Source of the DNA: Hypericum androsaemum
Taxonomy: Eukaryota > Streptophyta > Magnoliopsida > Malpighiales > Hypericaceae
Length of the DNA: 64,000 nucleotides
Assembly (NCBI GenBank): GCA_963995505.1
Contig: OZ023190.1
Span: 17,416,092 to 17,480,091, forward strand
Reading direction: 5' to 3'
The notes below the pieces were generated by a model. That model saw only the letters and a list, made by a program, of their open reading frames with translations. It did no database searches and was not told the DNA's origin. Below, in pieces: positions 1 through 11,520 of the stretch. Made by a program: the position numbers and the translations under genes. The stretch's first letter is position 1; each line of letters begins with the position of its first letter.

Positions 1-170
1 GGAGGAGAACGCGGAGGAGGAGGGGGATGCGGGGAGGAGGAGGAGGAGGAGGAGGAGGAGGAGGAGGGGGACGCGGAGGAGGAGGAGGAGGACGCGGGGA
101 GGAGGAGGAGGAGGAGGAGGGGAGGAGGAGGAGGAGGAGGAGGACGCGAGGAGGAGGAAAATCGGAGGAG
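1..170. repeat. GGA-rich satellite
   Basis: Nearly pure GGA/GAG triplet repeat interrupted by GACGCG and GGGGA units. It continues beyond the left edge. No reading frame is supported. Purine-only strands of this kind are typical of expanded microsatellites. Confidence 0.9.
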
Positions 171-381
171 GAGGAGAATTGGTGACGTGGCGCCACGTCA
201 TCAAAATTGGTGACGTGGCTGGCCACGTGGCCCGGGCAGCGCTTGGGTAGGTTCGGGCAGCTCCGGGCAGCTGCCCGAGGCCCTTTTTGATGTTAATTGG
301 AATAAGTATGACTCGATTGATCGATTTTTTACCACAGGGTACTAAAGTGATTTTGGTCGATACCACAGGGTACTAAAGTGG
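171..381. other. Palindrome and direct repeats, possible transposon end
   Basis: A perfect 18-bp palindrome TGACGTGGCGCCACGTCA lies at 183-200, followed by a second TGACGTGGC at about 212. A 19-bp direct repeat beginning ACCACAGGG and ending CTAAAGTG occurs at 331-349 and 362-380. Repeats of the form 'tactaaagtg...ttttccc' are common at ends of plant DNA transposons, so this may be the right end of an element extending left of the window. That is inference; no second terminus is visible. Confidence 0.35.
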
Positions 382-1880
382 ACTTTTCCCTTTTTTATTT
401 CACTGATTCTTTCTAGACACCTTCCCTGGACCTTTACTTTGCGTACACGTGGCAAAAAAGGACAAGAAGTAAATAATGCGATATTAAACCATATTCATAG
501 TTGCGAAAATATGAGTTTTTTATAAATGTGATAAAAAAAGTATTTACTATCTTAAAATTTTGAATTGGACATATAAATTCCAACATAATATTGTAATTAT
601 CATTCAAAATAATTAATCCCTTTGCTTGAGAATATAGATGACAATTAGACCTTATCCTGAGGGTTTACTCAAATCCAAACTCGAAGGGTCCGAGATCCGT
701 TGATTTTGACTGGGTCTAGATACACATCCTGCCCGGATTCTTATATTTAAAAAAAGATAAGGACATGGATATGGATCTATAGGATCCTGCCATGATCCTA
801 CCCAAAATTTTTAAAATAATATTAATATAATATATATGTATATTAATTAGTAAATATAATACCAAATTCTCAATCTCAAATTACCCAACTTCAATTTTTT
901 TCATATTTACTTGTTTGATTTATTTATATTGATTTGTTTGAACGAACAAATCAATTGCGTTCATATTTTGAGTATCTTTGCTATCGGAGAACAATCTAAA
1001 AATAGTTTAAAATTTTTAAAATAAAATAAAATTTAAATAATATAGACCCGCGGATCACTCTGATCATACCCGATTTCTGAGGACTGAGATCCTACCCGAA
1101 TCCTTATTTTTAAAGATGATAAGAATAAGAATCTGGGTCCACTTTTAACAATGAAAGTAGAGATTTGTGTCTTATGAATTCTACATAAATTCTAGCCATT
1201 GCCATCCTATTTGAGAAAGACTTAATTAACAAAATATTTTTGTCAAACTTCCAAAATATCGATCTACTCTAAATTATTTTAAGAAATTTTCTACAAATTG
1301 CATTTATGTTTATACCGAAAGTGCCATTATGGGCTGCAAACGAACAACACCACGCTTCTACGAAAGGCGGGGGTAGTTTGGGTAATCCACAAAAGCCAGT
1401 CACCGACTCCATCCTCATGGTGGGACATTAAGCCACGTGGCACGCGCTCAGTCCTCCATCAACACGATCCGACGGTGCAAGGTGCGCAGCCCACGGGGAC
1501 CCATCATCGGCTCAACGACTCTCGCACCAGAGGCGAAACCAACCAAATTTTGAGCGTTTTAAGTCGATTCAAATATTAATCAAAATTTGAGTATAGTAAT
1601 CAGCTAGTCATTCAATTCGATCGCGTTCTGAAGAATTTAAACTTATTGATTCTTACTAATGATTCTTACCAAATGTAACTTATAAAGAAGTTTTGTTATG
1701 AACATTATATTTGATTTAAACATGAATTAGTGGAACGGACACAGAACCGACAAGGAGTAAAACGGCAGGGGCCCTAAACGGACGCGAAGGAAAACGACAA
1801 GACACACTGAAACGGAAACATCAATAAATAAACAGAAGAAGACAGGACAGGGAGGGGAGTTTAAGGAAGGAGCAGACAGG
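382..1880. other. AT-rich intergenic DNA upstream of the thioesterase gene
   Basis: No gene is supported. The stretch at about 650-1160 contains imprecise repeats built on 'gatcctaccc' and 'aagataagga', which look like an old degraded transposon. A GC-richer patch at 1300-1560 has a 93-codon open frame without recognisable similarity. The last few hundred bases should contain the promoter of the gene starting at 2483, but I cannot identify a TATA box with confidence. Confidence 0.5.
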
Positions 1881-2482
1881 ATCGGTCCGTTTCGTCGTTG
1901 CAGCTTTTTGTTGTCTCAAAAAAAAAAGCGCAAAAAGGGGATCGTCCAATCTCAAAGGAGGGTCGTCTTGTTGTCTTCTTCTCCACTGGTACACATTATT
2001 GCATCCTCCAAAACCCTAGCTCTCGTTTCCATCTCCAATTTACGCGGTTCCTGTTAATTTCGATCGGTAATTTTCGTGGCTAAAAATAGCATCTTGTTTT
2101 TGTTTTTATCAATGTATAAGACTCTAAGGTCGTCTTGTTTCCGGAAAATTTCGTCGAGACTAACACATTGTTAGTTGCTAGCGTAAAAAAATACACTAAT
2201 TCATCGACTTTAGGTTTTGGGTTAGATACGGAGATTCTAACGTATTATCATAGGGTGTGTTGAGATTAGTTGCTCTAACAACAATTATCCGGTTGATTTG
2301 TTTGTTGTTTGCATTGAAATGGTTAGGGTTTAGTGTGATCAGGATCTGTTCTGTGCGATTCGCGGGTCGGTTCGAAGTGTAGTTTAAGTAATTGGAGCTC
2401 ATTTTGGTATGATTTGGAGTAGCTAAGTGTGGCTCTTTCTCCGTGCAGGACTTTTTTCATCTGCAGTCTTTCTTGTGATACT

Positions 2483-4365
2483 ATGAGTATGTCTGGTTCT
2501 TCCATGGCCTCCGGTTAGTTTATTTTTCCTCCCTTTTTCGTCTTCTTTTTCGGGTTGGTAGAATCATCTTTTTTTGTTGGTTTTTGCTGAACGGGCTATT
2601 GCTTGCTTTGAATTCATGTTTATTGTGATCCAAGGTGGTAAAACTGCCAGAAGGGCTTTTGATTTTGGAAGAACCTACGTGGTTAAACCCAAAGGGAAAC
2701 ACCAAGCGACAGTGGTCTGGCTTCATGGACTCGGTGATAACGGGTCGAGGTAATTCCTTTTCCATTCCACTGCTTCTGGAATGGTAACATGTGCTGCTTG
2801 GTGCAGCATTCTGGAATCGACATTTATGCTGCTAATGTAGTTAGTTGAAGAAAAGGATTCTCAATTTGCTATGAACAAGTTATATGATAACTGGATGATG
2901 AAGCAAATTGAATTTTCTGGTGATGACGCCACCCTTTCCAGCTCTTGATTAACTGTTTGGTGTTGTTTTTCAGCTGGTCTCAGATCTTGGAGACTCTTCC
3001 TCTCCCAAACGTAAGGAACATCTGTATGTGCTACTATTTTGTTAGGCTCCCAACTACAGCTATGGAAATATTATCATATTAACTCTTTTCGACATTTCAA
3101 AACCTTTATGCAGATCAAGTGGATATGCCCAACTGCTCCCACACGGCCTGTTACCATATTTGGGGGCTTCCCATCTACAGCCTGTAAGAGAGAACGTTTT
3201 TCTCTATAATGCTTGAGATATTGTCGTTTGTTAATCCTGTTGTCCTGTAGTTTATCCAGTGGACTTCATTGATCCTGAGTTGATTCTGTTTATATGTGGG
3301 TGGCAATAGGGTTTGATGTGGCAGACCTTTCAGAAGAGGCTCCCGATGATGTGGAGGGCATGGATGCAGCAGCAGCACATGTAGTGAATTTACTGTCGAC
3401 AGAGCCAGCAGACAGTGGGTTTTCTTTTCTGGTTAATACTACGTGATGGTCCATTTGTTTTCTTGTAGTCGACTGTGGAAACCACTGTCCTTGATTAATA
3501 ACTAATGGTGCTGATTTCGTGCTCGTAAGTAATTTAGTTTTGTCAGAGGACATTAGAGAAGTCCCTCCATTTGGACTTCATTTTGTCTCCGTGAGATCGC
3601 TGTAGTTGCAAACATTCTCACACCTGCTTCTCTGTTTGTATTTATCTCATGTTCAATATTCTGCCATGCAGTTAAGCTGGTTATAGGCGGGTTCAGTATG
3701 GGTGCAGCTACCTCTCTATACTCGGCAACTTGCTTTGTGTCGGGAAAGTATGGAAATGGGAATCCATTTCCTGCCAATTTCAATGCCGTAGTAGGATTGA
3801 GTGGTTGGCTTCCATGTGCAAAGTCTGTCCTCTTCTCTCATGTTGTTCTCTTCTCTTGTATGCCTCAAGTTACCTTTCCAGTAAATATGAGGTCTTCTTG
3901 TATTTACCAGGATCTTGGCAGACAAGATAAGAGGTCAGGATGGAGCTGTTACACGTGCGGCGTCCTTGCCCATTTTGCTCTGTCATGGAAAAGGTGTTGT
4001 TCAATGTTTCATTGAGTTAGTTATTTGTCTTAGCCTCTCCCATGTGGGAGATATCTGCAGAATTCTATTCACAATTCGATCATTTTGTTTAATTGGTGGC
4101 AGGTGATGAAGTTGTTTCTTACAAGTATGGTGAGAAATCTTCCAAGGCTTTGAATGCCACTGGGTTTCAGAACGTCATTTTCAAATCCTATAACGGGTAT
4201 GTAATCAGGTGCCTGCAAACCGAATGTTATTCCAAGTTTCCAGAACGTTATCTGTATCTGAACGATTTCGAATTGCACAGGCTTGGTCATCACACCATCC
4301 CCGAAGAGATCGACGAGGTCTGTTCCTGGCTCGCTTCGAAGTTGGGACTGGGAGGATCTTCCTGA
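2483..4365 (+). CDS. Acyl-protein thioesterase / lysophospholipase-like carboxylesterase
   Basis: Nine GT-AG exons give 256 aa: 2483-2513, 2635-2749, 2974-3010, 3114-3183, 3310-3414, 3672-3822, 3911-3993, 4103-4196, 4281-4365. Phases join cleanly with no internal stop. It is an alpha/beta hydrolase of the APT/LYPLA family: VVWLHGLGDNGSSW near residues 35-50, nucleophile elbow GFSMG with Ser128, acid in GKGDEVV (Asp199) and base in GLGHHTIPEE (His232). Family members remove palmitate from S-acylated proteins or hydrolyse lysophospholipids. The length fits plant homologues, and no signal peptide or membrane segment is seen, so it is probably cytosolic. ATG 2483 is the first in-frame start; ATG 2489 is also possible. 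The leader probably contains an intron (donor near 2066, acceptor near 2449). It is convergent with the DeSI-like gene. The triad and splice sites make an active gene likely; substrate is unknown. Confidence 0.93.
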
Positions 4366-4980
4366 TATGGTCCTCAAGCTCGAGCAATTGTTATTGTGGC
4401 AATGAGATTGCCATCAGAGGGATAATATCTCTCGTTATACAAAGTCGAGTCGCGCATAACAGCTGCTTCATTGTATCGTTCCGATTAGTTCATAACGTTT
4501 GACCCCGCGGATCGTAGATTGTTCCAGCGATTTGTTATCTGTTTGAACCAAATAGCTAACAGGATCTATGCTGCTTCTAATCTCTGGTAAATGGATCTCC
4601 TACTTCAATTGTTTTTTGAAAGATCCTCCTCAAAAGTTGGAAGGCTGAACAGACCAAGTTGTGGCCAGTTTAAGGGATCCCCTTCCATTTCATTTGATGC
4701 AACTAGCCATATAAACTTCCCAACTTCTGGAGACCCTCAATCAACCTGCTCGACTGGCGTAATGCCGGAGCAGCCGGAAAATACAGGAGGAGAACAAATA
4801 ATGATAGAAGAATTTGATGAGGTTACAACAATCAGAGAACCGTTACCGAAACAATCGAATATGGCCTTGCAATCTTCGGATGCACCATCCCTGTGGAGGT
4901 CAAAGCTGTACTGCTAAACTGCTTTGAGAGATTACATCCACACACCGTGAAGCATGCTTTTCAAGTGAGATGCTTCAGCT
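4366..4980. other. Intergenic stretch between two convergent genes
   Basis: This 615-bp interval must hold both 3' UTRs. It contains a 108-codon ATG-started plus-strand frame (4591-4917) with no family resemblance I can name. I treat that frame as fortuitous or as a relic. No terminal repeats are visible. Confidence 0.4.
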
Positions 4981-6862
4981 TCATCTTTGTGCTTCTTTAA
5001 CAAAAGCCACTTCGCCGGCCTCCTTTGGTGACAGCAAATGCTTGTCTTGATCCATCTCATCGACTTCGGACTGGCGTGGCGTGGTGGTTGCCAGAGATTC
5101 GCTGCCGTCTTCTTCTATAACCGGTGAACCAGGACATCAACATAAGAAAACTTGGAAAAATGTTGAGGATCAACTAATACTAGATGTGGTATCCAAAAAA
5201 AGATCAAGGAAAGAAATCACTCACCCGTGCATTCATGATATTCTGGCAGCTGTTTAACTGTGGTTACTTGAAGGCTTTCGGGAAGCAGACAACTGCAGAG
5301 AGCACCTAAATGTCGAACCAACATAAAAGGGTTACAGTTGTTCATTCAAAACGTTAAACTTCGTAGTGTGTCCGTTCGACAGGGTGAAGAAAGGATGCAG
5401 AAAAAGACTCATTTAGGACGAGCAAATGTTGTCTAACCGATGACCAAAAAGAAGTATGAATGGGGTAATATCAAATCATCAAGTTAAACAAAATCAGAAG
5501 CTACTTGGAAAGCAATCACATACCTAACCGAGCAAGCCGATTCACCCACCCAGGTACTCGCCTTCCGGTTAATCTTTTAGACATGTCCTCCGTGAAGTGG
5601 TTGCAGTTTTTAGAAATAAGATGATATGTGTCTCCATGATACTCTGAAGCCACACTTTCTATAAATGTTCGAAATTCCAAGGGAGACATGTTTGTCCGAC
5701 CCAATGGGATTGAAGATCTATATATGAATCCTGGACAGCTTTTTGGCTCAACTTCAAAAACGCCGCTCACAGGGAAATCGTGGGCTCCGAATCCATACTC
5801 CTTTCCATGAACTATGGTAACAAGTTAAACACGAGTCAGCTTACCTATTTCCAGCAACATTTGATTATCAAGATGAAGAAGGATTACAGATCATTCTCGA
5901 ATTCCAAATTTCAGATGCGGAATGGAAGGAAAGCGAGACATGATATAGCCTGATACAGATTTTACTAACAAAAAGCATCCGTGAAATGATTTATTGCAAC
6001 ACTGATCGGTTCTATCAGAAAAGGAGATATCTGCTGGTGAGCAGACGAATAGTTACCAACCAAACCAAGAACAATACCTCCTCATACACATCCTATGCCT
6101 TGAAGCCAGCAACCACACATCCAACCTTAACTTCCCAAATAACAGGATGGACCCGAAAGAGAACATACGTCTACCGAGCAAAGATGCCGATACAGACTGC
6201 AATCAATTCGAGCCATAGCGGACACTGGGAGTTGACTACTTTAGACAAGGACGCAAACACAGGGAGGGTGAAACATGATAAGAGTATTAACTATCGATCC
6301 TCTATTTCCAGCAAGCAAGGAGACATTACCCTTCCCATTTCCACCAATTGTCCCTTCCAACCAAGTTGTGATCTTCCAACAAGCAAAGATTCAACCTTTG
6401 AACATAATTTCCCCCCCACCTCTGTCGAGCCTAAGACAAAAAACAACTCAAAAGAACAACCCACAATTCCGCCAAATGGCTTATAGCCCAACGGCACAAG
6501 GCGTTGTAAATATCTAGGAGGTCCAGGGTTCAAATCGTGGTGTAAAATTTGAAGAACAACCTACAATTCTTTAGCAAACCATTTTCTCCTAACCTCAGGC
6601 AAGAAGCCAATCCTCAAGGACAAATTAAAAAAAAAAACCCACAAGCAATAGGAAAAAGAAAGAAGCAAGGAAAATGCAGAAAAAGCCAACCTTCAATACC
6701 AGAATGGAAAATCCCAAAACCGAACCAATGGGTGTAATTATTGGCAGGGGTGAGATCATACACGTTCAACACCACCTGGGTCTCGCAATCCGTCGTCGTT
6801 CTTGGGTCCGAGTTCGAATCCGATATTTTGTTATTATTTATAATGCTCCTTTGTTCCACCAT
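4981..6862 (-). CDS. DeSI-like desumoylating isopeptidase (PPPDE family)
   Basis: Four minus-strand exons give 224 aa: 6691-6862, 5524-5811, 5225-5305, 4981-5114, all with GT-AG borders and matching phase-1 junctions. The PPPDE papain-like fold is recognisable: VVLNVYDLTP (30-39), FGIFHSGIE with catalytic His53, YGFGAHDFP (63-71), GVFEVEPKSCPGF (74-86) and KNCNHF with catalytic Cys127, then PGWVNRLARLG. Family members cleave SUMO or ubiquitin isopeptide bonds; both catalytic residues are present. The C-terminal tail (about 45 residues, acidic then Lys-rich) is less conserved, as usual. ATG 6862 is chosen because the upstream extension is GA/CT microsatellite-like 5' UTR (about 6872-6950). The 879-bp first intron holds a small tRNA-like insertion. 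Probably nuclear or cytosolic and active. Confidence 0.92.
6470..6551 (+). mobile_element. tRNA-head SINE-like insertion with 18-bp target-site duplication
   Basis: An 82-bp insert sits between near-perfect 18-bp direct repeats (6452-6469 and 6552-6569; AAGAACAACC then C or T, then ACAATTC; one mismatch). The insert has a box-A-like segment around TAGCCCAACGGC and a clear box B GGTTCAAATC, so it resembles a tRNA or the tRNA-derived head of a SINE. It lacks the usual SINE body and a clear poly(A) tail. It lies in the first intron of the DeSI-like gene, antisense to it. No intact cloverleaf is evident, so I do not call a tRNA gene. Confidence 0.65.
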
Positions 6863-7429
6863 TTTCCCCCCCTCTCTCTCTCTCTCTCTTCGTCTTCCTT
6901 TTCGGGAAATTCCTTGTGGAAGGAAGGAAGGAGAAGGAAGGGAGAAAGAGGAGGCGGGCTGGGTTTTCCTCTCTCTCTTCCTCCTCACAGATCCATCGCC
7001 TCCTACGAGGAGAAAGAGGAGAAGAAGAATCAAGGATGGAAGCTTTTTTTTTTATACGTCTCTTTCTTTTAATGAATTAATTACATGTTATTTAATTTAA
7101 TTTAATTTGTTTGCTTTAATAAAATAAAAAAGACAGGACTCTTTCTTTCAAGGAAAAGCTGGTGCTGCTGGTCCCATTATTATTATTATTATATTATTCC
7201 GTTTTCAGTTTTAGGACGGACAGGCATGTGCGGCGAGGAGACAAGACGAGACATAATTTTTGGGGGCAATCATGGTCTGTAATTTAGAATTCCGAATGAT
7301 GAGATTCAAATTTAAATTAATTATTAAATCCAAATTAAGTCTATTGAGTGAGCTGTCAACTGGGCACCCGCCCACCCGCGTTCGGAAGGACTGATTATCT
7401 TAATCCACCAACCGGACAACTTCCTCATC
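6863..7429 (-). promoter_or_regulatory. 5' UTR and promoter region of the DeSI-like gene
   Basis: Immediately upstream of ATG 6862 the minus strand is (GA)n and GGAAGG-rich (6870-6950), as is common in plant 5' UTRs. Further upstream are AT-rich DNA and a short ATT microsatellite (about 7178-7196). I cannot place the transcription start precisely. Confidence 0.4.
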
Positions 7430-7493
7430 TGGCTGCTGCTTTCTAAGTCGAATCTATCCAGTGGCTGCTGCTTTCTAAGTCGAATCTATCCAG
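7430..7493. repeat. Perfect 32-bp tandem duplication
   Basis: Two identical 32-bp units (7430-7461 and 7462-7493) starting TGGCTGCTGCTTTC. There is no coding frame through them. They lie between the DeSI-like promoter and the 3' end of the DUF1644 gene; 7494-7988 is otherwise non-coding and likely includes the DUF1644 3' UTR. Confidence 0.9.
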
Positions 7494-7988
7494 CTGAAGA
7501 TGGAATTTAACCAAAAGATTTCAAATTTAAATTTTTGAGATTGTAATTTTTTTCCACATTTTAAAAGATCTTCGATCGAATTTAGATTAGTAAAGAAACA
7601 CAGAATGTCAATTTTCTACACTTCATTGGCTCATTGGACACCAGTCTCATGTAATCTCAATCTCACAGGAACGAACGAAGGCATCAACAAGTTTCTTAGG
7701 GTTCAAGGGGTTTTATTAGGCCCCAAAAGCGATAAAATGGCGCAGTTGCCAACTCAAGGTTCCAAGCAAATTTACAAGAGTTCGATATTTCCTCTTTGGC
7801 CTCTCCTCGGAAGATAAGATATTCAATCCAGCTACAAGTCGCTCAGCTAACGACCTTCAATTCATTTGCCTCCACACAAGAATCATGTTCCGCTCATCCT
7901 TCGATCTCGGCCCCAGGCGGACACTGCTTGCAGCAGACTGAACATGTGACGCGAATAGACCAGACAGCCTTGCTGAATTCTGCAATCA

Positions 7989-8987
7989 TTATGACTCTGG
8001 TGTTGTGCGCCGCCGTATGCGCTCGCTGCGCCTTAAAGGGACTGATCCACCATCAGAAGCCTCATTATCTTCATCTCTGGAGGAGGATCCAGTTTCTGCA
8101 TCATGTGTCTCACCCCAAAGTCGGGTTGAACGCCTCCTAAAACTCAGTTGCGCTCTGGTTCTCGAGGTACCGGACCAACTACTGCTTCTTGAGCTGGACC
8201 CTGGCCGGGAAACTCTGATCAGAAAGAAGACAGTGAGCCAACCACCATCACCTATGGGCAAGAGATTGTCATCACCCCTCTCTTCCCCCATCGACGATTG
8301 GAGCGTGCTGAGTAAGTCTCCAAGGTCCCTTTGGCGTTCCATCCTCCTCCAGCTGCGTTCCCGCTCTCGGTCAGTCTCTGATGGACGAATAGTGGGGTGC
8401 TCACTTCTTGCATGCTTCCTGAGATCTGCATAGGTGCCACTAAAATTACACGTCTCACAGGCACAGCTTCTTGGTTTAGCATTCATAAATTGCCGAGCCG
8501 AGTCCATGACGATCCACTCCCTTATTTGCCCCCTACAGAGTGGACACATCAGTTTTGGATGCATCTCGTTCTCACAAGGAGTGGACGCATTGGACCGCGG
8601 TCCTTCCCCCGCTTCTTGAGATACCTCGGTAGCTGTTATTTCCGATGCAAAAACATTGCCAGTTGTGAGCCCAGTTTCTTCATTTTGATTAGTTGAGGCT
8701 CCCTGCACTGACTTGCGAAACTGGTCGAAGCAATTTGAGTGGCGATAACTTGTATCACACATAAAGGGACGGCAACCTTTCTCATGGGAAGAACATATGA
8801 GCAGAATTGCATTGTGAGGATGATCCATACAAACAGGGCACCTTGCTTCTTCCCATTCTCTTAGATTTGCTTCATTTTCACTAGCAGTTATAGAGGATGA
8901 TCGACTTGACCGACTGGAGCTGCATTTATAAGGTGAAGCCCTGATCTTATCATGTGATATCGAACAGTCTCTTCTATCTTTTGGCAT
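7989..8987 (-). CDS. DUF1644 zinc-finger-like protein
   Basis: Single-exon 332-aa frame starting MPKDRR, the usual N-terminus of plant DUF1644 proteins; the open frame continues upstream but without another ATG. Features: Ser-rich linker (20-35), zinc-ligand cluster CPVCMDHPHNA at about 50, CRPFMCDTSYRHSNC at about 72-86, CPLCRG at about 148, and a C2H2-like CETCNFSG...HARSEH at 177-197. The C-terminus is Ser/Arg-rich and basic. DUF1644 members include C2H2-type regulators linked in rice to salt and ABA responses; the function here is inference. It is probably nuclear. Directly upstream of the ATG is a possible 3' splice site, consistent with a long 5' UTR intron. Confidence 0.9.
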   Translation of the reverse strand: MPKDRRDCSISHDKIRASPYKCSSSRSSRSSSITASENEANLREWEEARCPVCMDHPHNAILLICSSHEKGCRPFMCDTSYRHSNCFDQFRKSVQGASTNQNEETGLTTGNVFASEITATEVSQEAGEGPRSNASTPCENEMHPKLMCPLCRGQIREWIVMDSARQFMNAKPRSCACETCNFSGTYADLRKHARSEHPTIRPSETDRERERSWRRMERQRDLGDLLSTLQSSMGEERGDDNLLPIGDGGWLTVFFLIRVSRPGSSSRSSSWSGTSRTRAQLSFRRRSTRLWGETHDAETGSSSRDEDNEASDGGSVPLRRSERIRRRTTPES

Positions 8988-10735
8988 CTGGAATTTCCGC
9001 CACTTGGCAGAATGAATATACTGCTTCAAAGATGTAAAAGCAATGTTACTAAGATATGGAATATCGAGCACACAGTTGACAAATACAATTAAGCATCACT
9101 AGTCTAGCACTCAGAATAGGTTAGGATTGTCTCAATAAATAGTTGCAACCTGAAATTCTACCCAACTCCAGTTGTTGTTAAATGAAGATGAAGGCTTGCA
9201 GATACCAGACACTCACGTACACAAAATCAAACATGAGGTTTCTCTTTTTTTACCTCGCAGGTATCATTGATCAAATCTAGAAATTACCAATGCCAAAACA
9301 CCTAGCTTCGCTCTGTTTCTTGGACAGAGCTGTTCATATGAAATTCACGCACAACTACGGCACAGTCAAATAATACAAAATGCCAACGAGGAGGAGGTGT
9401 TTGAAAAGTTTACAGTGAGGAAGGGATCACTCAACACATCTCCAGACTAAAAGGCCTCTAAGCAGCGAACTCCTACACCCTTAGCTGTATCATATGTCTG
9501 TAAATGAAGACCTTCAAAGACTACCAATTGATCATTTCCACATAGGACAATCCACCCAAGCCACTGGGATATTCGCTTCACAAGATCGCGGAGCCATAGC
9601 TGCGGAAGCTACAACAACTTAATGGTGCTGCATCCCAGTAGTCTGTAGCGACTGTTCTCCAAAAAATTATCCACAGGTCAGGCTACATCAATATCACCAC
9701 GTGACCTTCAGGCATTTTGCTGATGCACACAGCCATAAGTTTGTTAGCCAAGTTTTGGGTCTCACCACAGCTCACAAATCCACAATACCCACGGGAGTGC
9801 TCCAAAGCAACAAATCAGCTAAGATGGATATTGTAGTTGGTTGCAATTAAAAAGGCAAGCTCATCATGCTCACTCAAACAAGGTTTCAACAACTTATCTA
9901 TGGCACACAGTCAAACCAATAAATACATATACTCCAATGTTACGAGCCCAGGAACTAAACCATTTCATGGTTCAACCAGCCATACACAGCTTCGCTCGGT
10001 ATCAGCGTCCGCCACCAAAAGTTTGCCCCTTATAAAGGAGGGAAATCATCATCACCTTCAAACCACAATCACCACCAGATCACTCCACAGCACCAGCTAA
10101 TCAAACTTCCCAGCTACCAAACACGACAGCCCCTCGAAGAAACAATACGCAGCACAACAGGCACGGGCGAACCAAATCCTACCTCACAGTTCACAGACAC
10201 CCAACAAGTAACAAAACAAGCAAACAAAGTCGAAGCCTTTTTTTAGCCTTTAACTCAAGGAATGAGCCACCGAGTGGACGAAACCCTAACCGCGGCCAAA
10301 AAAAACAAAAAACTCGATTCATCTCCCCAGTTCAAACTACTACACATAACCTAGCTCAAGCCCAAGCACCCGACAACCAACACAAGAAATTAGAACCGAT
10401 CCACGTCATCCAGACGCAACAAAGACGCTAGAATCATCGGATCTGGACACGGCGCTTCCCGATTCGTAAGAAAACCAAAAAGGACACGAAAAAAAAGATA
10501 GGAAAATTCCACAATTTAGGGGATTCTTAAGGGTTTACGCCTAAATATTACCTGCGAGGCCCCCCGGGAATTGCTGAATTCGATAGATGTGGAGACCCGC
10601 GAAGCCTGAGAGAGAGAGAGAGAGAGAGAGACGGTGTCGTTCTGGAGCCAAGAGAGAGGTCCCAACAAGGGAAAAGGCTAATTGTATTTTTTTAAGCGGC
10701 CAGTTTTTTTTTTTAAAGGGAGCCACATAAAATTG
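8988..10735 (-). promoter_or_regulatory. Probable 5' UTR with long leader intron of the DUF1644 gene
   Basis: No coding frame of substance is present. Near 10,550 the minus strand reads CGCAG then GTAATATTT, a good donor, preceded (10,551-10,700) by a GA-microsatellite leader (minus-strand CT repeat at 10,609-10,631). With an acceptor close to 8988 this implies a leader intron of about 1.5 kb. Leader introns of this size are common in this family, but I infer this from sites only. Confidence 0.45.
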
Positions 10736-10838
10736 ACTCCCCACGCTGACGTGGACTACGGGAGGTGGGGGGTTCCGGATTTTGTTCTTTCTGGGAATTT
10801 CGGGGGAGGCGGTGGGTTAAGGTTAAAAAAAAAGGAAG

Positions 10839-11030
10839 AAGTACACTTTAGTACTGTATAGTTTTATATTTTTCAAATTAAGGTCATATAGTTTCAAATT
10901 GCTCAGATACGTCCCAGTCCCGGGCTGGGACGAGTCCGAGAAAAAAATCACAGGCCTAAAAAATGCAATTTGAAACCACATGGCCTTAATTTAAAAAATG
11001 TGAAACTACAGAATAATAAAGTGTACTTTT
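10839..11030. mobile_element. Fold-back MITE with about 60-bp terminal inverted repeats
   Basis: The left arm starts AAGTACACTTTAGTACTG and the right arm is its diverged reverse complement, ending AAAGTGTACTT. The arms pair over roughly 60 bp each around a central hairpin GTCCCAGTCCCGGGCTGGGAC-like core (about 10,911-10,931). No protein is encoded and the target-site duplication is unclear because of flanking A/T runs. Confidence 0.75.
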
Positions 11031-11520
11031 TTCTAAAAAGATGAATTACTCTCGAGTCCCTCTATCTTCCTCTCCTTCATCTTCTTCTTTCCAAACCGTC
11101 ACCGATTAAAAGATTTATATATTTTTTAAGTGTTAGGCACATTTTAGTCTTTTTAAGTAGAAGTTCGTCGAAAAAAAACTCTGATACCGACATGAGGGAC
11201 ACCATGTACTAATTTAATTGAAAATTTAGATGATGCTTTCGTTTTATTTTAATTTCTTCACCGGTTCGTTTTAGGTAGCTTTTACTTTTATTTTTGTTTC
11301 TACTTTTGCTTTGTTTTAAATTGCTTATCACGTTTCGTGGTTTTGGGGGGAGCTTTCCAAGCGTGTGAGGGTCTTGTAAGTCCTGGGTTTGTGATGTTCA
11401 TTACGGAAAGGGTTTTCTTGGCTATGAGATGGATTAATGGAGATGAGTTGATAGTAATAAGGATTTCTAAAATTGAAAATTTGGCTCGTAACATTCACAC
11501 AATTTGACCTTAGTTTTTTT

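Noticed and set aside
4591..4917. 108-codon ATG frame between convergent genes
   Set aside because: No recognisable family, no intron support, and it overlaps expected 3' UTRs. Kept only as a remark.
6478..6545. tRNA gene
   Set aside because: Box-A and box-B-like motifs are present, but I cannot fold an acceptor stem and anticodon arm, and flanking duplications show a retroposed insert.
6614..7100. Overlapping 119-139 codon frames on both strands
   Set aside because: The minus frame is the first DeSI exon plus its GA-rich 5' UTR and the start of the intron; the plus frames are shadows of it.
8988..9071. 28-residue N-terminal extension of the DUF1644 protein
   Set aside because: The extension opens with GTG, not ATG, and MPKDRR at 8987 is the typical family start.
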